DNA from: Acetobacteraceae bacterium
GTDB lineage: Bacteria; Pseudomonadota; Alphaproteobacteria; Acetobacterales; Acetobacteraceae
Assembly (NCBI GenBank): GCA_947475245.1
Contig: CANJLW010000010.1
Coordinates: 61,100 to 125,099 of the forward strand
DNA: 64,000 nucleotides
Direction of reading: 5' to 3'
In this document: positions 51,897 through 60,621 of the stretch, one piece after another
Numbering within the stretch: the stretch's first letter is position 1
Layout of the letters: each line of letters opens with the position of its first letter
The notes under the pieces: model-generated
What the model was told of the DNA's origin: nothing
What the model saw: only the letters and a program-made list of their open reading frames with translations
The model's database searches: none
Program-made: the position numbers and the translations under genes

Positions 51897-54379
51897 GCGG
51901 CGCCCCGAATATCGGCATCCATGCCCACGCTGCGCGCGACCGGCAGCAGCGTGAAATACCGCCGCGACACCCGATCCGACAGCACCCCGATCGCCGCTTC
52001 CAACGCCCGCAGACGATCGGGCAAGCGAGCGGCGGCAACCATCTGATCGCGCGCCGCCAGCACGTCGCGCACGATCGCGCGCGCCTCGCTCAACAGCGGA
52101 TCGATCTGCGCCGGCAATTGATCGCCATCCTCCACAATCTCGCGCAGCAAATCGCGCGCGGTCAGCAACTGAAACGCCAGGCCGCGCGGATTGCCCTCAT
52201 CGGCCAAAATCAGGTCCAACGCCGGGGCCGGTTGCAGAACCGCCAGATAGCGCGACCGATACGTGATGACGGAGTCGCGCAGTTCCAACGCCAATCTCAA
52301 TCCGGCCTCGATCCGGCCGGGTTGGTTCACCGCGCCGGGCTGATCGAGCACCACCGCGAGTTCCTGCAGAATCGCCTGTGCGCGTTCCACCCGGCGGCCG
52401 AAATCCAGAAACAGCCGCCCGCCGCCGCGCACCATGTTCTCCGCCGCCAGCCCCGCGACGGCGGCGGCGAATTCCAGCACATCCGCGGTCAGCACCGATG
52501 CCTGTTCCAAGGCGCGCGAGTCGCCGTCGGCGGGCAGGCGACGCATCTCCTCGCCCAACACGCGCAGCGACCGCGTCAGCACCGCATGCATCTCCCCGGT
52601 CAGCCGATCCCGCAACTGATCCACCTGGCGGGAGACATCGCCCAGAAGCGACCGCATCGCGCCGTGTTGACGGAACGCCCGCAGGACCATCGCCCCGACC
52701 ATGGTCGAACCCGGCATCGCCGCGAATTCGGCAGGCAACATCCCGCCCACCGACAAACAGGCACACAGCAACTGCTGTTCGGACAATTCGCGCGGCGTCG
52801 GCGACGGGCGCAGCAGACGAGCGATCGTCGCGCGTTGCAGGCGGGCCGAGGCCTCCAACCGCTCCAGATACCGACCCAGCCAAAAGAAATTATCCGCGAC
52901 CCTGCTTGGCAGATCGCCCGCCGCTCGGCGGATGGCCAAAGCCGGCGTTGCAAGCCCCAAAACCCCCTGCACGGCCGTGGATTCGTCGGCCAGTACCCAG
53001 ACATCCTTCGACAGCGCGTTGCGCGGCAAGCGCCCGGCCAGGGCATCTTCCTCGGACAAGGCGCGCGCCAGACCGCCCGGTAAAGCCCGCCACCGCGTGC
53101 CGTCAAAACTCAGGAACATCCGCAGCGCGACGGGTTTCGGTTCCAGCCCATTGGGGCCGACACAGGGCATCACCGACGGCGTCGGCGCGACGGAGGCCGC
53201 GTATCGCGCGGGATTGGCGGCGATCCGCGCGGCCAGTTCTGCGCGATCCTCGGTAGACAGTAAGGTAGGCAGCACGGGTGCGGCGGCCCCATCGACCGCC
53301 GGGCGGATCACCCAGCCTTCGAGATCGCGCAGCACGGTGCGCACCACCGCCCCTTCCCCCAGCCACAACGTCGCCTGGCTCGGCGTCAGCAGGTCTTCGT
53401 TCAGCAGCCGCCGACACAGGTTCGGCAGAAACGCGGCGAGGCCCGGCGCCTCCACCAACGCCGCGCCGGGTCCGTTGACCACGCGCACCGCGCCGGACCG
53501 TATGGCATCAAGCAGGCCCGGCGTGCCCGAGGCACCCGCGAGTTCCAGCGGATCGATCCTGTTCCCTGCCTGACGGCGCAGCAGCACGCCGATCCGCTGC
53601 AGACCGCGCAGGGTTTTCAGAAAGACGACACCGCCGCGAATCGTCAGATCGCCGCCCTCGACCAGACCGATCGACAGCTCACGCGCCAGCATCACATGCT
53701 CAAACCACAGCGGATCGGTGTGACCGCCGGTCAGCAGCGCGACCCCGGCCCCGTCGGCGGGCGACAATGCCTGCAACGCCTCTCCCGTGGTTTCCAGGAA
53801 CGGGCGCAACTGCTGGATTTTCTGCGCCTGGAACAGTTCCGGGACCACGCGCGACAAAATACGGCGGTTTTCCAACGCATAGGCGATGCCGCTGGCCTGC
53901 CCGGTGCGATCCGCCAGCACGCGCCACTGCCCATCCGGGCCACGCAGCAAATCGGCCGCGTAGAACATCAGATGCCGATCGGCGCGCGCGAAACCGTTGC
54001 GGCACGGGCGCAGAAAGGCGGGATTGCCGTAGACGAGGTCGGTGGGCAGCACGCCTTCGGCCAACAAATCGCGCGGGCCATAGAGATCGGAGAGAATCGC
54101 CTCCAGCAAGGTCGCGCGCTGGCCCAGCCCGGCTTCAAGCTGCGCGAATTCCGCCGCCGACAGCGGCAGGGGAATCGGATCGCAACGCCAATTGACCGCC
54201 TGTTCACCCGGCAGGAACGCGGTGATGCCCTCCTCGGCGAAGGCCTGTTCCAGCATCGCGGCGCGTTCGGCCAGCACTCCGCGACCCAGGCTGAAGATTG
54301 CCGCCTGCAACCCACGCCAATGCGGGCGCGCATGGCCGGAACCATCGGCCATCTCGTCAAGCGGGGAGTCAGCGGTCAT
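51893..54379 (-). CDS. Circularly permuted ATP-grasp fused to alpha-E domain
   Basis: An 828-residue fusion. Residues ~1-470 are a circularly permuted ATP-grasp domain (GITAFLPGEQAVNWRCDPIP, LLTGGHTDPLWFEH); residues ~485-828 an alpha-E domain opening SRVADNFFWLGRYLERLEA. In most genomes these are separate genes next to a transglutaminase; the set is predicted (Iyer and colleagues' amidoligase work) to make or modify a peptide via ATP-dependent ligation. Substrate unknown. Weak ribosome site; first gene of its operon. Confidence 0.9.
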   Translation of the reverse strand: MTADSPLDEMADGSGHARPHWRGLQAAIFSLGRGVLAERAAMLEQAFAEEGITAFLPGEQAVNWRCDPIPLPLSAAEFAQLEAGLGQRATLLEAILSDLYGPRDLLAEGVLPTDLVYGNPAFLRPCRNGFARADRHLMFYAADLLRGPDGQWRVLADRTGQASGIAYALENRRILSRVVPELFQAQKIQQLRPFLETTGEALQALSPADGAGVALLTGGHTDPLWFEHVMLARELSIGLVEGGDLTIRGGVVFLKTLRGLQRIGVLLRRQAGNRIDPLELAGASGTPGLLDAIRSGAVRVVNGPGAALVEAPGLAAFLPNLCRRLLNEDLLTPSQATLWLGEGAVVRTVLRDLEGWVIRPAVDGAAAPVLPTLLSTEDRAELAARIAANPARYAASVAPTPSVMPCVGPNGLEPKPVALRMFLSFDGTRWRALPGGLARALSEEDALAGRLPRNALSKDVWVLADESTAVQGVLGLATPALAIRRAAGDLPSRVADNFFWLGRYLERLEASARLQRATIARLLRPSPTPRELSEQQLLCACLSVGGMLPAEFAAMPGSTMVGAMVLRAFRQHGAMRSLLGDVSRQVDQLRDRLTGEMHAVLTRSLRVLGEEMRRLPADGDSRALEQASVLTADVLEFAAAVAGLAAENMVRGGGRLFLDFGRRVERAQAILQELAVVLDQPGAVNQPGRIEAGLRLALELRDSVITYRSRYLAVLQPAPALDLILADEGNPRGLAFQLLTARDLLREIVEDGDQLPAQIDPLLSEARAIVRDVLAARDQMVAAARLPDRLRALEAAIGVLSDRVSRRYFTLLPVARSVGMDADIRGAA

Positions 54380-55656
54380 GCGGCCATAACTCTGGACAGA
54401 CCGTGTCCCGTAGGTCGGCGGGTCGAGATGGCCAGGCCGAAACAGGCAGGCACGCGTTCATCCTTTGCATTTGGAAGGGCCGGGAGGGTGCCCGGTTGAG
54501 CACGCATTGTCCAACCGAATATGGTCTGACAAAGCAATCACCGGCCGCCCGCCTTGATCCGAGGGCGATTTCCGCTGCCGCGCATGGGCCGCGGGATCGA
54601 GACCCGCGCGCTGTAGATAGACGTCGGCGATCCTTGTGGTGGTGCGTACCCGTGGTGCGTTCCGTCAGGCCCGACCGGCCTAGCCACACATTCACGCCTC
54701 ACGTCGCGATTGGCGCGGCGTTGGGGATTGAGTAGTACGGTTGAATGACCGTTTCCGCGACAAATTCCGATACTTCCGTGCTGTTCCGCGATGGGCGGTT
54801 CGGCATGGAGCGGGTCGAGCGGATTGCCCGGCAACGGAGTGGAGGTGGCGGTCCTCGCCCGCTTCATCGTTTCCGCGAACACATCATGCCGACGGTCGAT
54901 AAAAGCCCATGCGCCCTGAGAACGCCGCCGAATGCCCGGCAGGCTCCGCGAACCTCCGCGCCAAAGCAGCACGACTCGCACGCACAGAATGTCGTCCAAG
55001 CCGCCCCCGCCGGAGCCAAGTGGAACAGAGATTCGACGGACAAGACCTTATGCGCCGTGAGCACGCCTCCGGCTGTCCAAGAGGCTCCGTGAAACTCCGC
55101 GCCAACACCGTGCAACTCCCCAGCACCCAATGTCGCTCAAAGCGCCCTTGCCGGAGCACCTTGAAACCGAAAGCCGACCCAAAATGCCCATGCGCGATGA
55201 GAAATCGACCGATCCATCCTGCCTCCCCCCGCTCGGCGCACGCGCATTTCCCGGGGGAAAAACCTCATGCGCCCTGAGAACGCGGATCGGCGCCCGGGGA
55301 TCGGGACGAACCGCCGAGCGCCTGTGACCGGACCAGGCCTGCCCTCATCGCTCCGTCGCCCCCGTTCGGCGCGCTTGGATTTCCGGGGGAAAAACCTCAT
55401 GCACCCTGAGAACGCGGAACCGCGTCTGGGGAAAGAATCAAACCCCTTCGCGGTCGCCGTTTCGCCGCTTGGTGCGTCGAACGCAAAATCCGCGCATAAA
55501 ACCTCATGCGCCGTGAGAAGCCGCCCCTGCGCGGGAGCGAGCACATATGACGGGACGCCTGTTCAGCACACCCGACGAAATCGCCCTGTGCCGGTGAAAG
55601 CACCCCGGTCCTCCGACCCGAAGCGGCACCATCCCTCTCGCGCGCCTTTGGCCGAC
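54380..55656. other. Gene-free 1.28-kb region with degenerate repeats
   Basis: No frame here has a recognisable protein, although several open frames of 60-140 codons exist because of high GC. The left part (54380-54895) shows nothing I can name. The right part holds the repeat array annotated separately. It separates the ATP-grasp operon promoter from the WavE-like gene's 3' end. Confidence 0.6.
54900..55521. repeat. Six-copy degenerate repeat array (core CCTCATGCGCCCTGAGAACG)
   Basis: A ~25-base element recurs at about 54901, 55040, 55181, 55258, 55390 and 55497. Copies 4 and 5 are near-identical, differing at one base in 26, and both follow a CCGGGGGA run; the others vary at several bases. 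Spacings are 140, 141, 77, 132 and 107. Copies 1 and 2 also share downstream sequence (AGGCTCCG and CTCCGCGCCAA), so the first units are ~140-bp tandem repeats. CTCA/TGAG arms allow a small hairpin. Not a CRISPR: spacing is irregular. Confidence 0.7.
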
Positions 55657-56967
55657 CTATGGAATCCTGCGCGGATACAACCCACCCAGCAGCGCGCCCC
55701 GCATATTCGGTGCCCAGGACGGCCCTGTTCGGTCAGCGTAGTACAAATCCTCCCACACCGCCTGCGTCACCAGACTGGAATAGGGTGCCAGATGGGTGGC
55801 CACGCGCATATCGTTGCGCCGTCCGATCCACCAGCCCTCGAACCACGCCATATCCCGCACGACAAAATAGTCGCGCAGGTATTCCATATACTTACGCGGA
55901 GCATGGTCGGTGACGCGCGGCGGCATGTTCAGTTCGGCGCGAAAGTTGCGCGACAGATATTGTTCGATAAAGGTACGATGCTCGTCCTTTCCGAACGGCG
56001 AACTCGCCCAATAGCGTTGCAGGTCGTCGGTGGCGCCGAACATGATCATGTCAGAGGGGTGATCGGACATGTATCGACGGGTATAGAGATGCGAAACGAT
56101 CAACCGCCCGCGCAAGCGCTTGTCTTCGCAGGGAAAATGGTGCCAGAGCGCCGTCAGTGCCGCCAGCGGATCAGGCCGGAACAGCGCAATATCGGTTCGT
56201 GTCAGCAACGTTAAGTCACACTGACCGGCGGCGGCGTCCAGCACGGTTTGCGCCAGCAGGATCTGCCGAGCGCGGTTCTGAAAGCCGGGTTCGGGGGGAT
56301 CGGCGACGGTCAGGACCTGATCGCAGATGCCCCGCAGCGCGCGCAACACATCCGGATCGGTATCGTCCCAGGTCGCCAACAGCAGAGGACGGTCGCCGAT
56401 TGCCCGACGGTACAACCTGGCCAGGGCGGGTGTCGCCTCGTTGCTCATGCCCCGCAGGGCAATGCCGGCTTTCATGGCGCTTGCGGGCGCGAGGTCGGAC
56501 GCCAGCCCCAGTTGCGCCGCCGCCAGTTCGTATCGCCAGGCGAGCGTCGGCAACTCCTCCCCCAGGCTCTTCATGATGTCGTTTCGATCCAGTCCGCCGT
56601 CGAGCAATGCCAGTTCGACTCGAGCCGGCAACAGATCGGGAACGGCCAGCAGCGCCTTGTTCAGCCACTCTCGCGCCTTGTCGGGATCGTGGAGGAACGC
56701 GACGCCCAAATGAAGGCCGATCAGCGCGAAGCCTTCGCGATAGTCGATCCCGTCCTGCGGTTTCAGTTCGAGTCCGGATGCATGTTCGACGACGAGATCG
56801 CGGACTTGCCAGTCGCCGGACAGGGCGGCGTATTGGGATATGTAGGCGAGGTTCAGTGGCGTGAAGTGGGTGCCGCGGGGATCGGTCAGCCAGTGCTGAA
56901 CAGCCGTCTTGGCACGGGGGAAATCACTGTGCGCAAGTGCGTCCAACAACGCGAATTCGTTCAGCAT
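55657..56967 (-). CDS. WavE-like lipopolysaccharide synthesis family protein
   Basis: A 436-residue protein. The N-terminal ~170 residues are helical and repeat-like (possibly TPR-type). The C-terminal half resembles WavE: NRARQILLAQTVLDAA, LTLLTRTDIALFRPD (the family's R-T/S-D-I step), MIMFGATDDLQRYW. WavE proteins are putative glycosyltransferases of LPS core synthesis. Start at ATG 56967 with AGGA upstream. Isolated: a 99-base gap to mutL and the repeat region beyond its stop. Confidence 0.7.
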   Translation of the reverse strand: MLNEFALLDALAHSDFPRAKTAVQHWLTDPRGTHFTPLNLAYISQYAALSGDWQVRDLVVEHASGLELKPQDGIDYREGFALIGLHLGVAFLHDPDKAREWLNKALLAVPDLLPARVELALLDGGLDRNDIMKSLGEELPTLAWRYELAAAQLGLASDLAPASAMKAGIALRGMSNEATPALARLYRRAIGDRPLLLATWDDTDPDVLRALRGICDQVLTVADPPEPGFQNRARQILLAQTVLDAAAGQCDLTLLTRTDIALFRPDPLAALTALWHHFPCEDKRLRGRLIVSHLYTRRYMSDHPSDMIMFGATDDLQRYWASSPFGKDEHRTFIEQYLSRNFRAELNMPPRVTDHAPRKYMEYLRDYFVVRDMAWFEGWWIGRRNDMRVATHLAPYSSLVTQAVWEDLYYADRTGPSWAPNMRGALLGGLYPRRIP

Positions 56968-57066
56968 TCGACTTGATCCTAAGCCCACCCCATGACGCGC
57001 GTCCACGTCGCCCGAACGTTAGCAGCCCGGATGAACCGGCGGAACCCCGAGGACGCCGGTTTTGCT

Positions 57067-58854
57067 CTAGCGCCGTCCAAACAGCCGCTCGATCTCGTGC
57101 TTGCTGAGCTTGATGAAGGTCGGGCGGCCATGGCTGCATGTCGCGGCGCGGGGCGTAGCTTCCATGCGGCGCAGCAGCGCGCTCATCTCCGCCTGGTTCA
57201 GCTTGCGACCGGCGCGGATGCTGCCATGGCAGGCCAGTCGGGCGACGACGGAGTCCAGCCGCGCCAGCAGCGTCGTTGCCTCGTCGATGTCGGCCAGTTC
57301 GTCGGCCAGATCCCGCAGCAGCGGCGCGGGCTCCGGCGTGCCCAGGGCGGCGGGCAGCGCGCGGACCAACACCGCGCCGGGGCCGAAGGCTTCGATCTCC
57401 AAGCCCAACAAGGCCAGTTCGCCGGCGCGATCAAGCAGCCGCGCGGCGTCGGCGGATGGAAGATCGACGACCGACGGCAGCAGCAATGGCTGGGAGCGAA
57501 CGCCGCCGTCGTGCATCTGTTCGCGGATGGCTTCGTGGGTCAGACGCTCATGCGCCGCGTGCTGATCGACCAGCACCAGCGACCCGTCGGCGGCAACGGC
57601 GATGACGTAGGTATCCAGCACCTGCGCCACCGGCGCGCCGAGCGGATGATCCTGGTCGAGCGCTGCGACCGGTTCGGCCAGCACTCGCGCCGCGGGCGCG
57701 CCGGCGATGGGCAGACGCGCCTCGGCAAAGCCAAACCCCGGCAACGGCACATGCCGGATGCCGGCGTTGACGGGCCGCGACCAGGCCAGTTGCAGGTTGG
57801 GACGCGCGTGCGGAGGCGGTGGGGCCGGCGCGATCGTATCGGCTTCGGCGCCTGTCAGCACGGCGCCGGCACCGCCGGACAAGGCGCGGGTCAGGCCGCC
57901 GATGACGAGGGACCGCACGGCGGCGACGTCGCGAAAGCGGAGCTCCGTCTTGGCCGGATGGACGTTCACGTCCAACTCGTCGGGCGGCAGGTCGATATGC
58001 AGGGCGACGACGGGGTAACGGCCATGGGCGATGACGTCGCGATAGGCCACGCGCACGGCAGTGCGCAGCACGGGATCGGCGACCGGCCGATCGTTCACCA
58101 CCAGGCTCTGCGCGGCGGCCGTGGCGCGGGTCACGAAGGGGGAGCAGGCGAAGCCGGTCAGCCGCATGTCGCCGCGGGTGTAGTCCACCCGCAGCAGCGC
58201 GGCGGCGGCCTCTGCCCCCAGCAGTGCGGCGACGCGCGCGGCGCGGTCCTGCTTCGGCAGGTCGAAGGCGACGCGGCCGTCGACCTCCAGCCGGAACGCG
58301 ACATGCGGCGCGGCGAAGGCCAGACGGCGCACCGCGCCCTCGGCATGTTCGGCCTCGGTGCGCGGGTTCTTCAGGAACTTCCGCCGAGCAGGGGTGGCGA
58401 AGAACAGGTCGCGGACCACGACGCGCGAACCGGGCGCGCCGGCCGCGGGGGTCACCGGCCCGACCTGTCCGCCTTCGACCAGGATCGCGCTGGCATGATC
58501 GGCGTCACGCGGGCGCGATGTGATCGACAGCCGCGCGGCGGCACCGATCGACGGCAAGGCCTCGCCGCGAAAGCCCAGGGTCTCGATACGTTGCAAGGTC
58601 TCGTCGGAGAGCTTGGAGGTCGCATGCCGCAGCACGGCCAGCGCCAGTTCTTCCTCGCTCATGCCGATGCCGTCGTCGGTGACCTCGATCCGGTCGATGC
58701 CGCCGCCGTCGAGCGCGACGGCGATGCGGGTCGCTCCGGCGTCGATGGCATTTTCGACCAGTTCCTTGACCGCGGCCGCCGGGCGCTCGATGACCTCTCC
58801 GGCCGCGATGCGGTTGACGGTGGTTTCCGACAGCAGGCGGATGCGCGACGTCAT
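57067..58854 (-). CDS. mutL: DNA mismatch repair protein MutL
   Basis: A 595-residue MutL. GHKL ATPase motifs ELVENAIDAG, DDGIGM and GFRGEALPSI lie in the N-terminal third. The C-terminal endonuclease motif DQHAAHERLTHE and ACHGSIRAGRKL with CSHGRPTFIKL are present, as in bacteria that lack MutH-directed nicking. Its ATG overlaps the pgi stop (ATGA). Confidence 0.96.
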   Translation of the reverse strand: MTSRIRLLSETTVNRIAAGEVIERPAAAVKELVENAIDAGATRIAVALDGGGIDRIEVTDDGIGMSEEELALAVLRHATSKLSDETLQRIETLGFRGEALPSIGAAARLSITSRPRDADHASAILVEGGQVGPVTPAAGAPGSRVVVRDLFFATPARRKFLKNPRTEAEHAEGAVRRLAFAAPHVAFRLEVDGRVAFDLPKQDRAARVAALLGAEAAAALLRVDYTRGDMRLTGFACSPFVTRATAAAQSLVVNDRPVADPVLRTAVRVAYRDVIAHGRYPVVALHIDLPPDELDVNVHPAKTELRFRDVAAVRSLVIGGLTRALSGGAGAVLTGAEADTIAPAPPPPHARPNLQLAWSRPVNAGIRHVPLPGFGFAEARLPIAGAPAARVLAEPVAALDQDHPLGAPVAQVLDTYVIAVAADGSLVLVDQHAAHERLTHEAIREQMHDGGVRSQPLLLPSVVDLPSADAARLLDRAGELALLGLEIEAFGPGAVLVRALPAALGTPEPAPLLRDLADELADIDEATTLLARLDSVVARLACHGSIRAGRKLNQAEMSALLRRMEATPRAATCSHGRPTFIKLSKHEIERLFGRR

Positions 58855-60530
58855 GCCGTCTCGTGTCGCAGTGCCTTGAAGCGGGCAATCAGGGCGGTGG
58901 TGGAGGCATCGTGCGCACCGGCGGGGGCGCCGGGCGTCAGTTCGGGCAGAATGCCGCCGGCGAGTTGCTTACCCAGCTCGACGCCCCATTGATCGAAGCT
59001 GTCGATGCCCCAAAGACAGCCCTGCACGGCGACCTTATGTTCGTAAAGCGCAATCAACCGCCCAAGGGTGAAGGCGTCGAGGCGACGGAACAGGATGGTG
59101 TTCGACGGTCGTTCGCCCGGGGCGACGCGATGCGGGGCGAGGCGATCGATCTCCGCCGGCGCCATTCCGGCGGCGGCCATCTCCTCGCGCAGCGTGGCTT
59201 CGGACTTGCCCCGCATCAAGGCTTCGGCCTGAGCGAAGGCGTTCGCGGCGAGCGCGCGATGCGCCTCCGGGCGGTTGTGATCCGGTTCGGCGGCGAGCAG
59301 GAAGTCCACCGGAATGACGCGGGTGCCCTGATGCAGCAACTGCATGAAGCTATGCTGCGCGTTGGTGCCGGGTTCGCCGAACAGTATCGGGCACGTATCG
59401 GTCTCGGCGGGCTCGCCGGACAGCACGACACGCTTGCCGTTGCTCTCCATCTCGACCTGCTGAAGATGCGCGGGAAAGCGGCGGAGACGGTCGTCGTAGG
59501 CCAGGATGCACTGCGTGGCGCAGCCCAGGGCGTTGGTATGCCAGACGCCGACCAGACCGAGCAGAACGGGCAGGTTCCGGCGCAGCGGGGCGTCGCGAAA
59601 GTGGACATCCATCGACCACGCGCCGTCGAGCATGGCCTGGAAGCGATCCCAGCCGACCGCAAGCGGAATGACCAGCCCCACCGGCGACCACAGCGAATAG
59701 CGACCGCCGACCCAGTCGCGGAAGCCGAATACGCGTTCCGACGCGATACCGAACGCCGCGACCGCCGACAGGTTGGTGGACAACGCGGCGAAATGGTGGG
59801 CGACCGCGCCCTCGCCCAAGGCGTCGGCGATCCACCCCCGCATCGCGGCGGCGTTCATCATGGTCTCTTGGGTCGTGAAGGTCTTGGAGGCGATCAGCAC
59901 CAGCGTGGTGGCGGGATCGAGGTCCTTGACCGTATCGGCGAAGGCGTGCCCGTCGACGTTCGACAGGAACCGCGCCTGCATCGGCGTATCGGACCGACCG
60001 ATCGAAAGCGCCTCGGTCGCGACACGCGGGCCGAGATCGGAACCGCCGATGCCGACCGTAACGACTGTCGCGAAGCGTCGGCCCGTCGCGCCGACGACGC
60101 GGCCGGAATGAACGGCCTCGACAAAGGCACGCATGCGGTCACGCTCATGCGCCGACAGCGCGGCGGCGTCTTCCGACCCGCCGGGCAGTTGCGCCCGCAT
60201 CGCCGCCCCAGCCGGCGCCCTCAGTGCCATATGCAACGCCGCTCGGCGTTCCGTGACGTTGACCATTTCCCCGGCGAACAGCCGAGCGCGGAAGCCTTCG
60301 AGATCGGCGGCGGCGGCGAGATCGAACAGGGCGTCCAGCGCCGAATCGTCAATCGAGGACTTGGAGAAGTCCAGCGTCAGGTCGTCGAGATGGGCGGCGA
60401 AGCGTTCGGCGCGGGCGGGATCGGCCGCGAACAGCGGCGTGATCCGGGTGCCGCCCGGACGCGCGGCCAGCGCGGCGAGATGGGCAAACGCGGCGCGAGT
60501 CGAGGCGGGAGCGGGCTGAGCCTGGGTCAT
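58851..60530 (-). CDS. pgi: Glucose-6-phosphate isomerase
   Basis: A 559-residue isomerase interconverting glucose-6-phosphate and fructose-6-phosphate. Signatures: VGIGGSDLGPRVATEAL, QVEMESNGKRV and GIDSFDQWGVELGKQLAGG, with the catalytic glutamate and histidine in the usual segments (GTNAQHSFMQLLHQG). Full family length. Transcribed ahead of mutL in one unit. Confidence 0.97.
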   Translation of the reverse strand: MTQAQPAPASTRAAFAHLAALAARPGGTRITPLFAADPARAERFAAHLDDLTLDFSKSSIDDSALDALFDLAAAADLEGFRARLFAGEMVNVTERRAALHMALRAPAGAAMRAQLPGGSEDAAALSAHERDRMRAFVEAVHSGRVVGATGRRFATVVTVGIGGSDLGPRVATEALSIGRSDTPMQARFLSNVDGHAFADTVKDLDPATTLVLIASKTFTTQETMMNAAAMRGWIADALGEGAVAHHFAALSTNLSAVAAFGIASERVFGFRDWVGGRYSLWSPVGLVIPLAVGWDRFQAMLDGAWSMDVHFRDAPLRRNLPVLLGLVGVWHTNALGCATQCILAYDDRLRRFPAHLQQVEMESNGKRVVLSGEPAETDTCPILFGEPGTNAQHSFMQLLHQGTRVIPVDFLLAAEPDHNRPEAHRALAANAFAQAEALMRGKSEATLREEMAAAGMAPAEIDRLAPHRVAPGERPSNTILFRRLDAFTLGRLIALYEHKVAVQGCLWGIDSFDQWGVELGKQLAGGILPELTPGAPAGAHDASTTALIARFKALRHETA

Positions 60531-60621
60531 GGGGAGGGAGTATAGCGTGGGTGGAGGGGTTGGCCAGAGAGTGGACGAGGCAGAGTGGACGCGGCGGGAG
60601 GGAGCCGCCGCGCCGACCGGT

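Noticed and set aside
54900..55521. CRISPR array
   Set aside because: Repeats are degenerate, spacers range from ~50 to ~115 bases and no cas genes are present.
54745..55544. Small proteins in the gap before the WavE-like gene
   Set aside because: Open frames on both strands simply track the repeat units; no ribosome sites, no consistent frame and Arg/Pro/Ala-heavy composition.
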